Assembly: GCA_018701055.1 (NCBI GenBank)
Contig: JABIUH010000029.1
Span: forward strand, 1 to 29,666
Source: Woeseia sp.
Lineage (GTDB): Bacteria > Pseudomonadota > Gammaproteobacteria > Steroidobacterales > Woeseiaceae
DNA: 29,666 bases
Reading direction: 5' to 3'
Shown: positions 1 to 8,093 of the stretch, piece by piece
How the letters are laid out: each line of letters starts with the position of its first letter
Numbering within the stretch: position 1 is the first letter of the stretch
The notes under the pieces: model-generated
What the model was told of the DNA's origin: nothing
Database searches by the model: none
The model's input: only the letters and a program-made list of their open reading frames with translations
Position numbers and translations under genes: made by a program

Positions 1-393
1 AGTAGTTATACCATGGCCAAAAGATGCAGTTGCTAATTTGCATTTACCCCATCTAAAACTTATTGGCTGACCAACTTCTTCGATATCAAAGTCAACTTTT
101 TCCAAAATGCCAATTTTATTCTGTGTTTCTGCAACGATCAGCTTCGCTGGTTTGTCGTCAACGAGGTAGGTCGCTTCGACGTAACCTTCAACTCCATTAG
201 GCAATCGAACATTCGCGTAATTACGGTCTCGCGAAAGAATCTCCAACTCCTGGCCGCTCTCGAGCATTTGCATAGCACGATCGCTTGTATCTGGTGCCTC
301 ATGCAGGCCAAACCGTAAGTTGTCAGTGATATAGGCTGTCTCTGCCTGAACGACAAATGGGGTCAATATTAAGAACAGGAATGCCATGCGCAT
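1..393 (-). CDS. SH3-domain (YgiM/TIGR04211-like) protein, truncated; last ~40 codons look foreign (FtsI-like)
   Basis: The reading frame is open from ATG at 393 to the window edge (131 codons, no stop). A ribosome site AGGGAG lies 8 bases before the ATG. Residues 1-17 form a signal peptide ending VVQA-ET. Residues 18-85 look like a bacterial SH3 domain of the YgiM/TIGR04211 type (YITDNLRFGLHEAP at the start, GVEGYVEATYL at the end). Such proteins normally continue into a coiled coil and a C-terminal membrane helix. Here, after about residue 90, the frame instead reads a segment ending LATASFGHGITT, which resembles the alphaproteobacterial FtsI (PBP3) region after the KTG box, and the DNA becomes clearly AT-rich. 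I infer that only about 125-393 belongs to this genome and that the rest is an assembly chimera. The SH3 call is fairly secure; the fusion as a real protein is unlikely. Confidence 0.6.
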   Translation of the reverse strand, partial: MRMAFLFLILTPFVVQAETAYITDNLRFGLHEAPDTSDRAMQMLESGQELEILSRDRNYANVRLPNGVEGYVEATYLVDDKPAKLIVAETQNKIGILEKVDFDIEEVGQPISFRWGKCKLATASFGHGITT

Positions 394-467
394 GGGTGCT
401 ACTCCCTGAAGAACTAGCCGGAGTTTACTACACAGTGCAAGTTACCTTGGACTAATCACTTCACGGT

Positions 468-1901
468 TTACTGATCGTATAGCCAGCGCAACAGTGATTC
501 CTGGACTTCCTCGCCCGGACCACGATGAACGTCGGTGTGATTCAGCATTGCGACGACGATGAAGCGCCTTCCTGACCGCGACTGTAGGTAGCCACCAATC
601 GCGCTAACATGATCCAAAGAGCCGGTTTTCATGTGCGCCTGCCCGCTCAAACCATTGTTGCGGAGCCGGCGCCGCAGCGTTCCATCCATTCCAGATAGTG
701 ACAGTGACGAAACGTACTCAGGCATATACGGGCTGTCATAGGCGTAACGAAGTAGCTCCGATAAATGTTTCGCCGTAACTCTTGAACTTCTGGATAAACC
801 AGCACCATTCGCGAGGCGCATTTCAGTGGATGCTAGACCGCGCTCCGCAAGCCATTTGTCAACCACTTGCCGGCCCTTCGCTTCCGTTCCAGCGGGACCT
901 ATCTCTTCGGTTGCGAGCGTATATAAAAGTTGCTTTGCCATAACATTGTTACTGTGCTTGTTTACCTTGGTAATAATCTCTGACAATGGCAGGGACTCGA
1001 ATACCAACGTGGGCTCCAGGTTTGGATCTAAAACAACATTGCGCCACGCTCCTGATAAAACGCCACCCGATTCTTCCCACAACGATCGAAACAAACCGTA
1101 TGTAAATTCGTTGTGGGAAAGTGCAGCGCGGGTCATCGAGTAGATCTCACAACCGCTCGGAAAGCGCCCGCTAAACGTTATGCGGCTGACATCTTCATTC
1201 GGCGTAATAGTGATACCACGCTGATAACCTCTGCACGAACCGTTCGCTATTCGAAGCCGATTCACGATGTCGAGATTTTGTAAATCCGGGTCCATGCGAA
1301 CCCGTATCCCAGTCCCATCATTTGCCGGCTCAAAAAAGTGACGTACGACTTTGAAGTTGGTTAGCAATGCATTCGGTGAAACGTTGTACGCTCGCAATGG
1401 TTCCCGATCAAACGCAGCAGGATCATAATCACCGACTGCGAAGTAACTGTCGTCGATAAGCACATCCCCGGAAATACTGTTGATCCCAGCAGCACGAATA
1501 TCGCGCAGGAGTTGCCAAAACCGTTCGGTTACAAGATACGGATCACCGTATCCTTTCAACGCAATGTCCCCATCAAGCACGCCGTCTTGAATATCCCCTA
1601 GAAAGCTAACTTCCGTTTTCCAGCGGTATGCAGGTCCTAAAGTATCTAGTGCAACGAGCGTGGTCACCATTTTTTCTACGGATGCAGGGTTGCGGGCTAT
1701 GGCATCATTCCAGGCCAAGATAACTTCGCCAGTAGCAAGGTCCTCCACGTATATACTTAATGCTTGATCAGGCACATTTCGGATTTTGAGTGCGCTCTGA
1801 ATCGAGAGTGGCAGTACCTCATCAGAAACCGCAGTACTTGGAATCACCGCGACCAGCAGCGACAAAACTAGAGCAATACTGATTGTTGTTCTGCTATTCA
1901 T
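468..1901 (-). CDS. dacB: D-alanyl-D-alanine carboxypeptidase/endopeptidase (PBP4, peptidase S13)
   Basis: A periplasmic low-molecular-weight penicillin-binding protein that trims D-Ala from, and cuts cross-links in, peptidoglycan. The 477 aa match the usual DacB length. A signal peptide covers residues 1-26. The three active-site motifs are present in order: SVEK (S74, K77) with the nucleophilic serine, SNN at 317-319 and KTG at 425-427. The long insertion between the first two motifs is typical of class C PBPs. The gene starts 27 bases after the stop of the sigma-54 activator on the same strand, so the two may be co-transcribed. The SH3-domain gene follows 75 bases downstream, which gives a cell-envelope theme. 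No anomaly was seen. Confidence 0.95.
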   Translation of the reverse strand: MNSRTTISIALVLSLLVAVIPSTAVSDEVLPLSIQSALKIRNVPDQALSIYVEDLATGEVILAWNDAIARNPASVEKMVTTLVALDTLGPAYRWKTEVSFLGDIQDGVLDGDIALKGYGDPYLVTERFWQLLRDIRAAGINSISGDVLIDDSYFAVGDYDPAAFDREPLRAYNVSPNALLTNFKVVRHFFEPANDGTGIRVRMDPDLQNLDIVNRLRIANGSCRGYQRGITITPNEDVSRITFSGRFPSGCEIYSMTRAALSHNEFTYGLFRSLWEESGGVLSGAWRNVVLDPNLEPTLVFESLPLSEIITKVNKHSNNVMAKQLLYTLATEEIGPAGTEAKGRQVVDKWLAERGLASTEMRLANGAGLSRSSRVTAKHLSELLRYAYDSPYMPEYVSSLSLSGMDGTLRRRLRNNGLSGQAHMKTGSLDHVSAIGGYLQSRSGRRFIVVAMLNHTDVHRGPGEEVQESLLRWLYDQ

Positions 1902-1928
1902 TGCAATTAATTAATCCATGTAAGCGCC

Positions 1929-3731
1929 TTAACGACGCGGTTTCTTAAGTCCAAATGACTTAATTCGATCACTAAGCGTTGTCGGACGAATGCCCAACAA
2001 TGCCGCTGCGCCCTCTTTACCTGACACTCGCCAATTGCATTGTTCGAGCGCCTTGCGCAGATTTTGCTTCTGCAGGCCCCTCATCTGATCTTCTGTCAGT
2101 AGATCGCCATAATTATAGGGCGCCTGTACACCAGCATTAGTCGACGACTGTAACGTCGCTGGCATAGACAAATCGAGACGTAGCGCTTCTCCCTTGGTCA
2201 GTATTACGGCACGCTCAATTACGTTTTTCAATTCACGAACATTACCTGGCCAATCGTAGACCTCAAGTGCATTCGCTTGAGCTTTGGTCAGGTGAAGTGA
2301 TTTTCGACCAAAATCTGTGCAGGTTTGTTCAAGAAAATGTTGCGCGAGTTGCACTACATCGTCAGGTCTTTTTCGCAATGGCGGTACTTCAATTGGGAAA
2401 ACGCTAATCCTGTAGAAAAGATCTTCTCGAAAATTGCCGTCCAATACTAACTTTTCCAAATTTCGGTTGGTTGCCGCGATGACGCGAGTGTCAACAGATC
2501 GAGTGACGTCATCACCGACACGCTCAAACTCGCTTTCCTGCAATACCCGGAGAAGCTTTCCTTGCAGTTCGAGAGGAATTTCACCTACTTCGTCAAGAAA
2601 TATCGTGCCGCCGTCAGCCAATTGAAAACGTCCGACACGATCTCGATGAGCGCCAGTGAACGCGCCCTTTACGTGCCCGAAAAACTCGCTTTCAAATAAT
2701 TCCTTCGGGATTGACGCGCAGTTGACCTTAACCAAAGGGGCATCTTCGCGACCGCTACGAGCGTGGATTGCATGTGCCACCAACTCTTTTCCAACGCCGG
2801 ATTCACCTAGTATGAGTACGCTCGCCGGCGTCCGGGCGACGGCCTCAACTTGCGCAAGCATGTGTTTCAATGCGGAACTTCGGCCAATAATTCTTCCAAA
2901 GTTCATCGCGACGTTAACTTCTTCACGCAAGTAATCGCGTTCCCTCTCAAGTTCGTCACGCAGACTCGCGTTTTCCGCCAAGGCCTGGCGTAGTTCACGC
3001 TCAGCTTTGTTGCGTTCAGTTAGGTCCTTGGATGCCACCAACATTCGGCGTACTTTTCCCGATGCATCTCGTTCGGAAATAGCGGACATCAGAAGATCAA
3101 GAACCTTCCCGTCCTTAGTGACTAGTTGTCGCGACTCGTTACTGAATTCACCGTTGTTAATGAGACTTTGTAAATAGTCAGCCGTCACTCGCTGACGGTC
3201 TGCTTCACTGTAAAACTCGATAATGGATCGACCCACCACTTCGTCGCGTGTATAACCCATTTTCTGTAACCAGTGCTCAGTGACAGTGACCACGCATCCG
3301 TCTTCATCCAGCGTGTGCAACATTGCCGGTGTGGAACGATAGAGCTGTCGGTATTTCCAATCGGCCCGCGCTAGATCTGTCGTTTCGGTGTACATCGACA
3401 CGGTGCGGACAAATGCGCCATCGGCACTGTTCTCGACCAACGAATTCGTCAGGCAATTGACAATTTCGCCGTCCTTCGCGACAAACGCGATCGGTTTATT
3501 CTCTAAGCGGCCGGTCCGACGGAGCGCCGGGAGCAACTCCTTTTCGATCCTCACGGCGCTTTCCGGCGTGACGAATTTTACGGGGCGTTCACCAACCATT
3601 TCGGCACGGTCGTACCCGAGGCGAGAGACGATCGCATCGTTTACATCAAGATAGCAGCCGTCGTCTCCGATTGAGGTCGCCATCGTTGGCGCCTTCCGAA
3701 ACAGCCACTGGTAGTCATCTAGTCCAGTCAT
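1929..3731 (-). CDS. sigma-54-dependent transcriptional activator, PAS-PAS-AAA+-Fis
   Basis: An enhancer-binding protein that would open sigma-54 promoters by ATP hydrolysis. From the ATG at 3731 it is 600 aa: PAS 1 (about 6-118), PAS 2 (about 125-240), a charged coiled-coil linker (about 240-272), an AAA+ domain and a Fis-type helix-turn-helix at the C-terminus (about 555-598). Walker A GESGVGKE is at 309-316, the sigma-54 contact loop GAFTGA at 356-361 and Walker B GGTIFLDE at 374-381, all intact. There is no receiver domain, so input is probably a ligand or redox signal sensed by the PAS domains. The frame is open upstream to an ATG at 3857, but those 42 extra residues are AT-rich, resemble nothing and overlap a divergent sigma-54 promoter, so I use 3731. 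AAA+ similarity is to the FhlA/NtrC group. Its target is plausibly the adjacent divergent gene. Confidence 0.93.
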   Translation of the reverse strand: MTGLDDYQWLFRKAPTMATSIGDDGCYLDVNDAIVSRLGYDRAEMVGERPVKFVTPESAVRIEKELLPALRRTGRLENKPIAFVAKDGEIVNCLTNSLVENSADGAFVRTVSMYTETTDLARADWKYRQLYRSTPAMLHTLDEDGCVVTVTEHWLQKMGYTRDEVVGRSIIEFYSEADRQRVTADYLQSLINNGEFSNESRQLVTKDGKVLDLLMSAISERDASGKVRRMLVASKDLTERNKAERELRQALAENASLRDELERERDYLREEVNVAMNFGRIIGRSSALKHMLAQVEAVARTPASVLILGESGVGKELVAHAIHARSGREDAPLVKVNCASIPKELFESEFFGHVKGAFTGAHRDRVGRFQLADGGTIFLDEVGEIPLELQGKLLRVLQESEFERVGDDVTRSVDTRVIAATNRNLEKLVLDGNFREDLFYRISVFPIEVPPLRKRPDDVVQLAQHFLEQTCTDFGRKSLHLTKAQANALEVYDWPGNVRELKNVIERAVILTKGEALRLDLSMPATLQSSTNAGVQAPYNYGDLLTEDQMRGLQKQNLRKALEQCNWRVSGKEGAAALLGIRPTTLSDRIKSFGLKKPRR

Positions 3732-3753
3732 GTTGATAGTGTTATACGGAATG

Positions 3754-3771
3754 TCGTGAAATTTGTCACGA
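3754..3771. promoter_or_regulatory. inverted repeat, candidate upstream activator site 1
   Basis: Perfect 6-base arms TCGTGA and TCACGA are separated by AATTTG. The site lies between the activator gene and the divergent sigma-54-like promoter, about 75-90 bases upstream of its -24 element, where enhancer-binding proteins normally bind. Binding by the neighbouring activator is inferred. Confidence 0.5.
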
Positions 3772-3792
3772 TTTTTCGTAATTAACGAAAAA
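3772..3792. promoter_or_regulatory. inverted repeat, candidate upstream activator site 2
   Basis: Perfect 8-base arms TTTTTCGT and ACGAAAAA are separated by AATTA, immediately next to the first repeat. Tandem dyads 55-90 bases before a -24/-12 promoter are the usual enhancer layout for a Fis-type activator. The arms share a CGT/ACG core with site 1 but the repeats are not identical. Confidence 0.5.
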
Positions 3793-3843
3793 CCGTTACA
3801 ACTTTTATTGCAGTAATACGTTGATTTTAAAAGCTTTATGAAG

Positions 3844-3860
3844 TTGGCACGGTCCATGCA
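3844..3860 (+). promoter_or_regulatory. sigma-54 (-24/-12) promoter
   Basis: TTGGCACGGTCCATGCA matches the consensus TGGCACG-N4-TTGCA except for one base. The invariant GG (3846-3847) and GC (3858-3859) have the required 10-base spacing. The expected start is near 3871, about 60 bases before the ATG of the small secreted protein. It points away from the sigma-54 activator gene, a classical divergent arrangement. Confidence 0.65.
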
Positions 3861-3932
3861 ATAGAACTGTTTATTAGATAACGCTTTTGGCGATGGATCT
3901 TTGCCAAATCAAACCAATTTAGGACGAAGAAC

Positions 3933-4187
3933 ATGAAAATATCGAGAAAACTGATAACCGGGCTAGCAATTGTGGGCGTACTTTTCGCCAACGTAGCCAG
4001 CGCTGAAAATTCCGCGACAACGGAATCAAGCACGGTCAATGTAGCGAAAGAAAGTCTCGAACAAGCCAAACGAGCCAACGAGGCTGCGGCGGAAGCGGCG
4101 GTTGAAACTGTGTTGGCAGACACTCGCCTGGATCTTGATATCCGGCTGATTGGCCCTACTTCAGTAAAGATTGCGAGCGACCGCTAA
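3933..4187 (+). CDS. small secreted Ala-rich helical protein, unknown
   Basis: The 84-aa protein starts at ATG 3933 with AGGA about 8 bases upstream. Residues 1-24 are a clear signal peptide (positive start, hydrophobic core, cleavage after ASA). The mature part of about 60 residues has a Ser/Thr-rich start and then an Ala/Glu-rich amphipathic helix (region AKRANEAAAEAAVE) that could form a coiled coil, followed by a short C-terminal stretch. There is no cysteine, so it is not a lipoprotein. I do not recognise a family. It sits about 60 bases behind a good sigma-54 promoter and is followed at once by a structured non-coding stretch, so it is probably made conditionally. A periplasmic envelope or stress role is only a guess. 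Confidence 0.7.
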   Translation: MKISRKLITGLAIVGVLFANVASAENSATTESSTVNVAKESLEQAKRANEAAAEAAVETVLADTRLDLDIRLIGPTSVKIASDR

Positions 4188-4204
4188 GGATTTAGGTTTC
4201 TCAA

Positions 4205-4418
4205 TAAATTTGGTGTGCGACGTCGCACTGGGCACTCTCCCCCGATGGCCCGCGACGTAGACACCAAGTCAGTTAGCCGAAAGGCTGACTTTTGGGCCTG
4301 AGTAGGCCCGGCGGCCACCCCCCCGTGCCGCCAGCGCTAAAAGGGGCCGGGGACCGATCCTTACTGGGTTGGTCTGCCATTCGAATTTCGATTCTGGCAT
4401 CCCGGCTCCTTTCTTTTC
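4205..4418 (+). ncRNA. candidate structured RNA / 3'UTR: chain of hairpins ending in a three-way junction
   Basis: Five stem units are visible. (1) 4210-4216 pairs with 4261-4267, enclosing 4220-4226/4252-4258 and 4230-4233/4248-4251. (2) 4271-4278/4283-4290 has a GAAA tetraloop and is followed by TTTT. (3) 4294-4298/4305-4309. (4) 4310-4314/4328-4332, extended by 4316-4318/4325-4327, with a C-only loop. (5) 4340-4351/4401-4412, a 12-bp closing stem enclosing a 9-bp hairpin (4352-4360/4366-4374) and a bulged hairpin (4375-4379/4395-4399); the U-rich tail TTTCTTTT is at 4410-4417. The stretch lies between the stop of the small secreted gene and the stop of the convergent PGPGW gene. Units 2 and 5 could be terminators for those genes, which leaves 1, 3 and 4 unexplained. 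It matches no RNA family I know. The plus strand is favoured by the U tract, but unit 5 also has TTTT on the minus strand. Confidence 0.45.
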
Positions 4419-4683
4419 ATCCGCTTGGATAATGGCCGCGACGCTGCTCATTGCGTTTCACGCGCGTTTCCGCATTACTTGAGCTAATTTTTACGCGAAT
4501 CTTTTTTAGCCAACTCCTCGCCCACGCATACTCGATACTCAGGATGCCGAGTCCGAGTGGAACAACAACGATTGCCGGTCCAGGAACAAAAACCAGAACC
4601 AAACCTGTCAATAGAACGGTCATTCCGACCACAGTGACGAGGACCCGCTTAACGATCTTATAGGTTTGTTGCGCCGGTCTCAT
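4417..4683 (-). CDS. PGPGW-family small transmembrane protein
   Basis: An 88-aa inner-membrane protein. A hydrophobic pair of helices spans about residues 10-50 and carries the motif FVPGPAIVVVPLGLGIL, close to the PGPGW family core (the second G/W are replaced by A/I). It is followed by EYAWARSWLKK and a basic soluble tail. The family is of unknown function. It starts at ATG 4683. Its stop codon abuts the U tract of the structured region, so it is convergent with the small secreted gene. The tail after residue 65 is of low complexity. Confidence 0.75.
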   Translation of the reverse strand: MRPAQQTYKIVKRVLVTVVGMTVLLTGLVLVFVPGPAIVVVPLGLGILSIEYAWARSWLKKIRVKISSSNAETRVKRNEQRRGHYPSG

Positions 4684-4761
4684 CGATCACGCCACATCGA
4701 AAGTTCCTCAATCAAAGCTCGAAAAACTTGTTTTTTTGATGTCATATCGTAGCCTTACAGA

Positions 4762-5310
4762 ATGAAAATCCACACCTATCGCTCAGCATTGACTATTGCA
4801 CTGATTTTTCTCTGTGCTTCGGCGCTATCGGAGAACACTCCAGAGCTAAACATCGCGAGCGTCGCCGCCATTGTAGAGATTGAGACCCGCCAAGGACCGC
4901 GAGAGTTCATCCAATTACCAACACTTCAATACGATCTCGAAATTCAGCAGGAGTGTCCTGCAGATCTTAAACCCGCCAACCTGTCAGTCAGCGTTGCGGA
5001 TACCCGCCGCACGATGTCGGCGAATGAGATCTCAAAAGCCAGCGCGTTGACGATGCCACTTTCAATTCCTGGAGCGCAAATCGCACCCATCGCGATCGCT
5101 GGATTTTGTTCTGCAATAGGCGATGACATTCATGGGACCAATTCTCGGGAGGACGATATTCTCGGCATTAAGGATGTATTGTCCTTGCAAGCAGCCCTTT
5201 TGTGCGCAAGTGATACCGGAAGCCGAATCTATTACGCATCAATCGCACTGGACGTGGAATTACGTTGCAAACTACCGGGCCCCGACGTGCAACCCATCGC
5301 GAAATTGTGA
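4762..5310 (+). CDS. secreted protein of unknown function
   Basis: 182 aa with a signal peptide at residues 1-23 (cleavage near ALS-EN). The mature part is mixed alpha/beta with several cysteines (in QQECPADL, GFCSAIG, LLCASD and ELRCKL), which fits disulfides in the periplasm. I recognise no family. The start at 4762 has only a poor ribosome site. The T-rich stretch just upstream (4731-4738) could end a transcript or supply promoter bases. The gene converges on the dienelactone-hydrolase-like gene, with stop codons next to each other at 5310/5311. Real coding potential is supported by the signal peptide and the length of the frame. Confidence 0.65.
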   Translation: MKIHTYRSALTIALIFLCASALSENTPELNIASVAAIVEIETRQGPREFIQLPTLQYDLEIQQECPADLKPANLSVSVADTRRTMSANEISKASALTMPLSIPGAQIAPIAIAGFCSAIGDDIHGTNSREDDILGIKDVLSLQAALLCASDTGSRIYYASIALDVELRCKLPGPDVQPIAKL

Positions 5311-6207
5311 CTACGGCGCGTCAACGACGAGATTGTCGTTCAGAAATTCGACCACCTTGAGCCAAGCTTCCTCAGCAACTCTCTCTTTGTAGTTTGACGC
5401 CCCAGGGTCAGCAAATGCGTGACCAGCATCGGGATAAACGACAATCTCGTACTCCTTCCCAAGATTCTCCAGTGCATCTTCAAAAGCGCGCACCATTTTT
5501 TCGGTAACACCACGGTCATTCTCGCCGAACAAACCGAGTATTGGCGTATTAACCGGTGCCAAGCGCGCTTCGCTGTCCGTTACCTGACCGTAATAGATGA
5601 CAGTCGCGTCGAGGTCGTCCGGAAATAGCATTGCGGTATTTAGTGCCCAACCGCCACCAAAACTCCACCCCAACGAGCCTATCCTCGGCGCCTGCCCAGT
5701 TTCATTTAGAAACTGATAGGCCTGACGTATGTTTTCATTCGCTAGTTCGGAATTTTCGACAACGTCGACCATAAGATCTCTCGCGTCAGTGGTGTTCGTC
5801 GCGGTTTGGCCGCCATACAAATCGACTGCAAGAACGACAAAACCCTGCCCCGCAATTCGATCAGCCAGCGCACGAATACCATCGTCCAGCCCCCAACGTT
5901 CATGCAGCACTATGACCCCGGGTAAAGCATCAACCATATCCTCCGGAAAGGCGAAATGGCCATATACCAATTGTTCATCAACTTCGGCGTAGGGCAGCCT
6001 CTCGGCCACGACGGGCCTTGCTGGCTCAACTGATGCGCTCTCTGCAGGTTCCGAGCCGCCACCGGCGTTGGTCAGCGACTCAATATCACTGCGGTCAGCC
6101 CCATTCCCTGAGGTTGCTGCAGAATCCGTCCCTGAATCGCAGGCCGTTAACAACAACGTCGCAAATATTGCGATGGCCGCCTTTTGCCAGAATTTCGTGC
6201 CACTCAT
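5311..6207 (-). CDS. dienelactone hydrolase family lipoprotein
   Basis: An alpha/beta hydrolase anchored as a lipoprotein. From ATG 6207 (GAGGGTG five bases upstream) there are 298 aa. The lipobox LLTAC comes at about residue 22 and is followed by a 45-residue Gly/Ser/Ala-rich linker. The hydrolase core begins near EQLVYGHFAFPED. The DLH hallmarks are HERWG, GWSFGGG (nucleophile elbow), FGENDRG with the Asp, and PDAGHAFADP with the His. Classical DLH uses Cys at the nucleophile position; here it is Ser, as in many DLH homologues that act as general esterases. The frame extends upstream to 6285, but without a signal sequence, so I chose the internal start. The substrate is unknown. Confidence 0.88.
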   Translation of the reverse strand: MSGTKFWQKAAIAIFATLLLTACDSGTDSAATSGNGADRSDIESLTNAGGGSEPAESASVEPARPVVAERLPYAEVDEQLVYGHFAFPEDMVDALPGVIVLHERWGLDDGIRALADRIAGQGFVVLAVDLYGGQTATNTTDARDLMVDVVENSELANENIRQAYQFLNETGQAPRIGSLGWSFGGGWALNTAMLFPDDLDATVIYYGQVTDSEARLAPVNTPILGLFGENDRGVTEKMVRAFEDALENLGKEYEIVVYPDAGHAFADPGASNYKERVAEEAWLKVVEFLNDNLVVDAP

Positions 6208-6320
6208 AAATTCACCCTCGGAATTTGGCGGTAGTTTATCGAAAAAATCAATATCTGACACAAGTACGATCACATTTGGCACCATTCATTGTGAAAATCT
6301 CACCAACGTCAGGATTCCCT

Positions 6321-8078
6321 ATGGACTTACTATCAGAAGTCGTCGTCTATTTGATCGCAGCATTAATAGCCGTACCTATTAGCAAACGCTTGGGTTTTGG
6401 GTCCGTGCTGGGCTATTTGATGGCAGGCATCATTATTGGTCCGTCGCTGCTTGGACTGATAAAGGATCCAGACCATATTCTCCATTTCGCCGAACTTGGT
6501 GTGGTTTTCTTGCTATTTGTTATCGGCCTCGAATTACGCCCCCCGAGACTATGGGTGTTGCGAAAAATGGTGTTTGGGCTTGGCAGCAGCCAGGTGTAGG
6601 GATCTGCCTTAGTCATTGGAGCGATTGCGTTCATGGTTGGCTTGGACGCACAAGCGGCAATAGTGGTTGGGCTCATTCTTGCCCTCTCTTCCACGTCTTT
6701 TGTCTTACAAATTCTCGCCGAAAAGAATCAAATGGGTACGACCTACGGCCGCGCAGCGTTCGCGATTTTGCTATTTCAGGACTTGGCCGTTATTCCACTA
6801 ATAGCAATTCTTCCGATGCTTGGGCCATCTGCGGAAAGTGGCGCTCCCCTGGTTGATATAGCGATTGCAATTGCAACGATTGTTGCGCTCGTCGTTAGCG
6901 GCCGTTTTCTGTTGCGTCCAGTACTGAGAATTGCGGCCGGCACCGCAATTCCCGAAATATTTACCGCAACCACACTATTCGTCGTCATTGGGGCCGCTTT
7001 GTTGATGCAATTCGCTGGCTTGTCCATGGTCCTGGGCGCGTTCATCGCAGGAATGTTACTCGCTGATTCCGAATTTCGTCACGAACTCGAAGCCGACATT
7101 GCACCATTCAAAGGACTGCTACTCGGGTTGTTCTTTATCGCTGTCGGCATGTCAGTCGATCTACGTTTATTGCTGGAACAACCAGTCACCATATGTTTGA
7201 TCGTCGTCGCATTAATGTTCGTAAAGGCAATAGTGCTCTTTCCCATCGGTCGGTTTTTCGGCATTTGCGATCAGACTGGCGCGAGAAACCTCGCTGTCAT
7301 CCTCGCTCAGGGCGGCGAATTCGCATTTTTACTATTTGCCATCGCCGGTCAATCGACACTGTTAGAGCAAGCGGTAATTGATCAACTGACGCTTGCGGTT
7401 GCTGTGTCGCTGTTCCTGACACCGGTCGTATCCTTAATCAATGAGTGGTTGACGAATCGTTTTTCTACCGCTGCCGCGCCGGACTATGACGACATGAATA
7501 ACGAACATAATCCGGTCATCATCGCGGGTTTTGGGCGAGTCGGACAAATCGGTGCGCGACTATTAGCGATCGTTGGAAAACAATTTACAGCGTTGGAAAT
7601 TGACTCATCACAAGTGGATGTAGTCAGGGCATACGGAAACGTCGTTCACTACGGCGACGCATCAAAGCTCGAGTTGCTCCGTGCAGCGGGCGCACAACAT
7701 GCGAAAATTTTCTTTCTGGCAATTGATGATGTTGAGGCGTCAATGCGCACTGCAGAGACGGTCGTACGCCATTTCCCTCATCTCACTATTGTTGCGCGTG
7801 CCCGCAATCGCCGTCATGAATATCACCTGATGGACCTTGGCATCCAATACATCTATCGCGAAACTCTATTTTCCAGTCTGGAGATGGGGAAGCGACTCTT
7901 ACTTGATATGGAAATCGCGGCTGTTGATGTCGAAAAAATAATCCGCACGTTTCAGGAGCGCGATGCACAGTTAATCAAAGAACAACACGCCGTTCAGCAT
8001 AACGAGGAGCAAATCATTCAATCGGCGCGTGAGACTGCGCTTGAGCTCGAGTTGCTACTCAAAAATGACGCCAACTAG
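6321..8078 (+). pseudogene. KefC/YbaL-like monovalent cation:proton antiporter (CPA2), interrupted by in-frame TAG
   Basis: The family's full length (585 residues) is covered from ATG 6321: a 12-13 helix Na+/H+ exchanger domain (about 1-385) and a TrkA-N NAD-binding domain (IIAGFGRVGQIGARLL, about 395-510), then a charged tail. Such antiporters exchange K+ or Na+ for H+ under ligand control. A TAG at 6597-6599 sits in the same frame, in what should be helix 4, right after GLGSSQV and before GSALVIGAIAF. No other disruption was seen. A downstream ATG at 6633 with GGAG 11 bases ahead could restart, but the product would lack three helices. A single base change (for example TTG to TAG) explains it. 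It could be a recent pseudogene, a consensus error or readthrough. Confidence 0.85.
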
Positions 8079-8093
8079 GCACGCGACTGAGCG

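Noticed and set aside
826..1143. 105-codon plus-strand frame inside dacB
   Set aside because: Antisense shadow of a conserved gene with all catalytic motifs.
3732..3857. 42-residue N-terminal extension of the sigma-54 activator
   Set aside because: It is AT-rich with no domain similarity, lies over the inverted repeats and its ATG overlaps the -12 box of the divergent promoter; the PAS domain begins right after ATG 3731.
4269..4451. 60-codon open frame on the minus strand
   Set aside because: It lies over the hairpin chain and the end of the PGPGW gene, and its sequence is of low complexity; RNA pairing explains the bases better.
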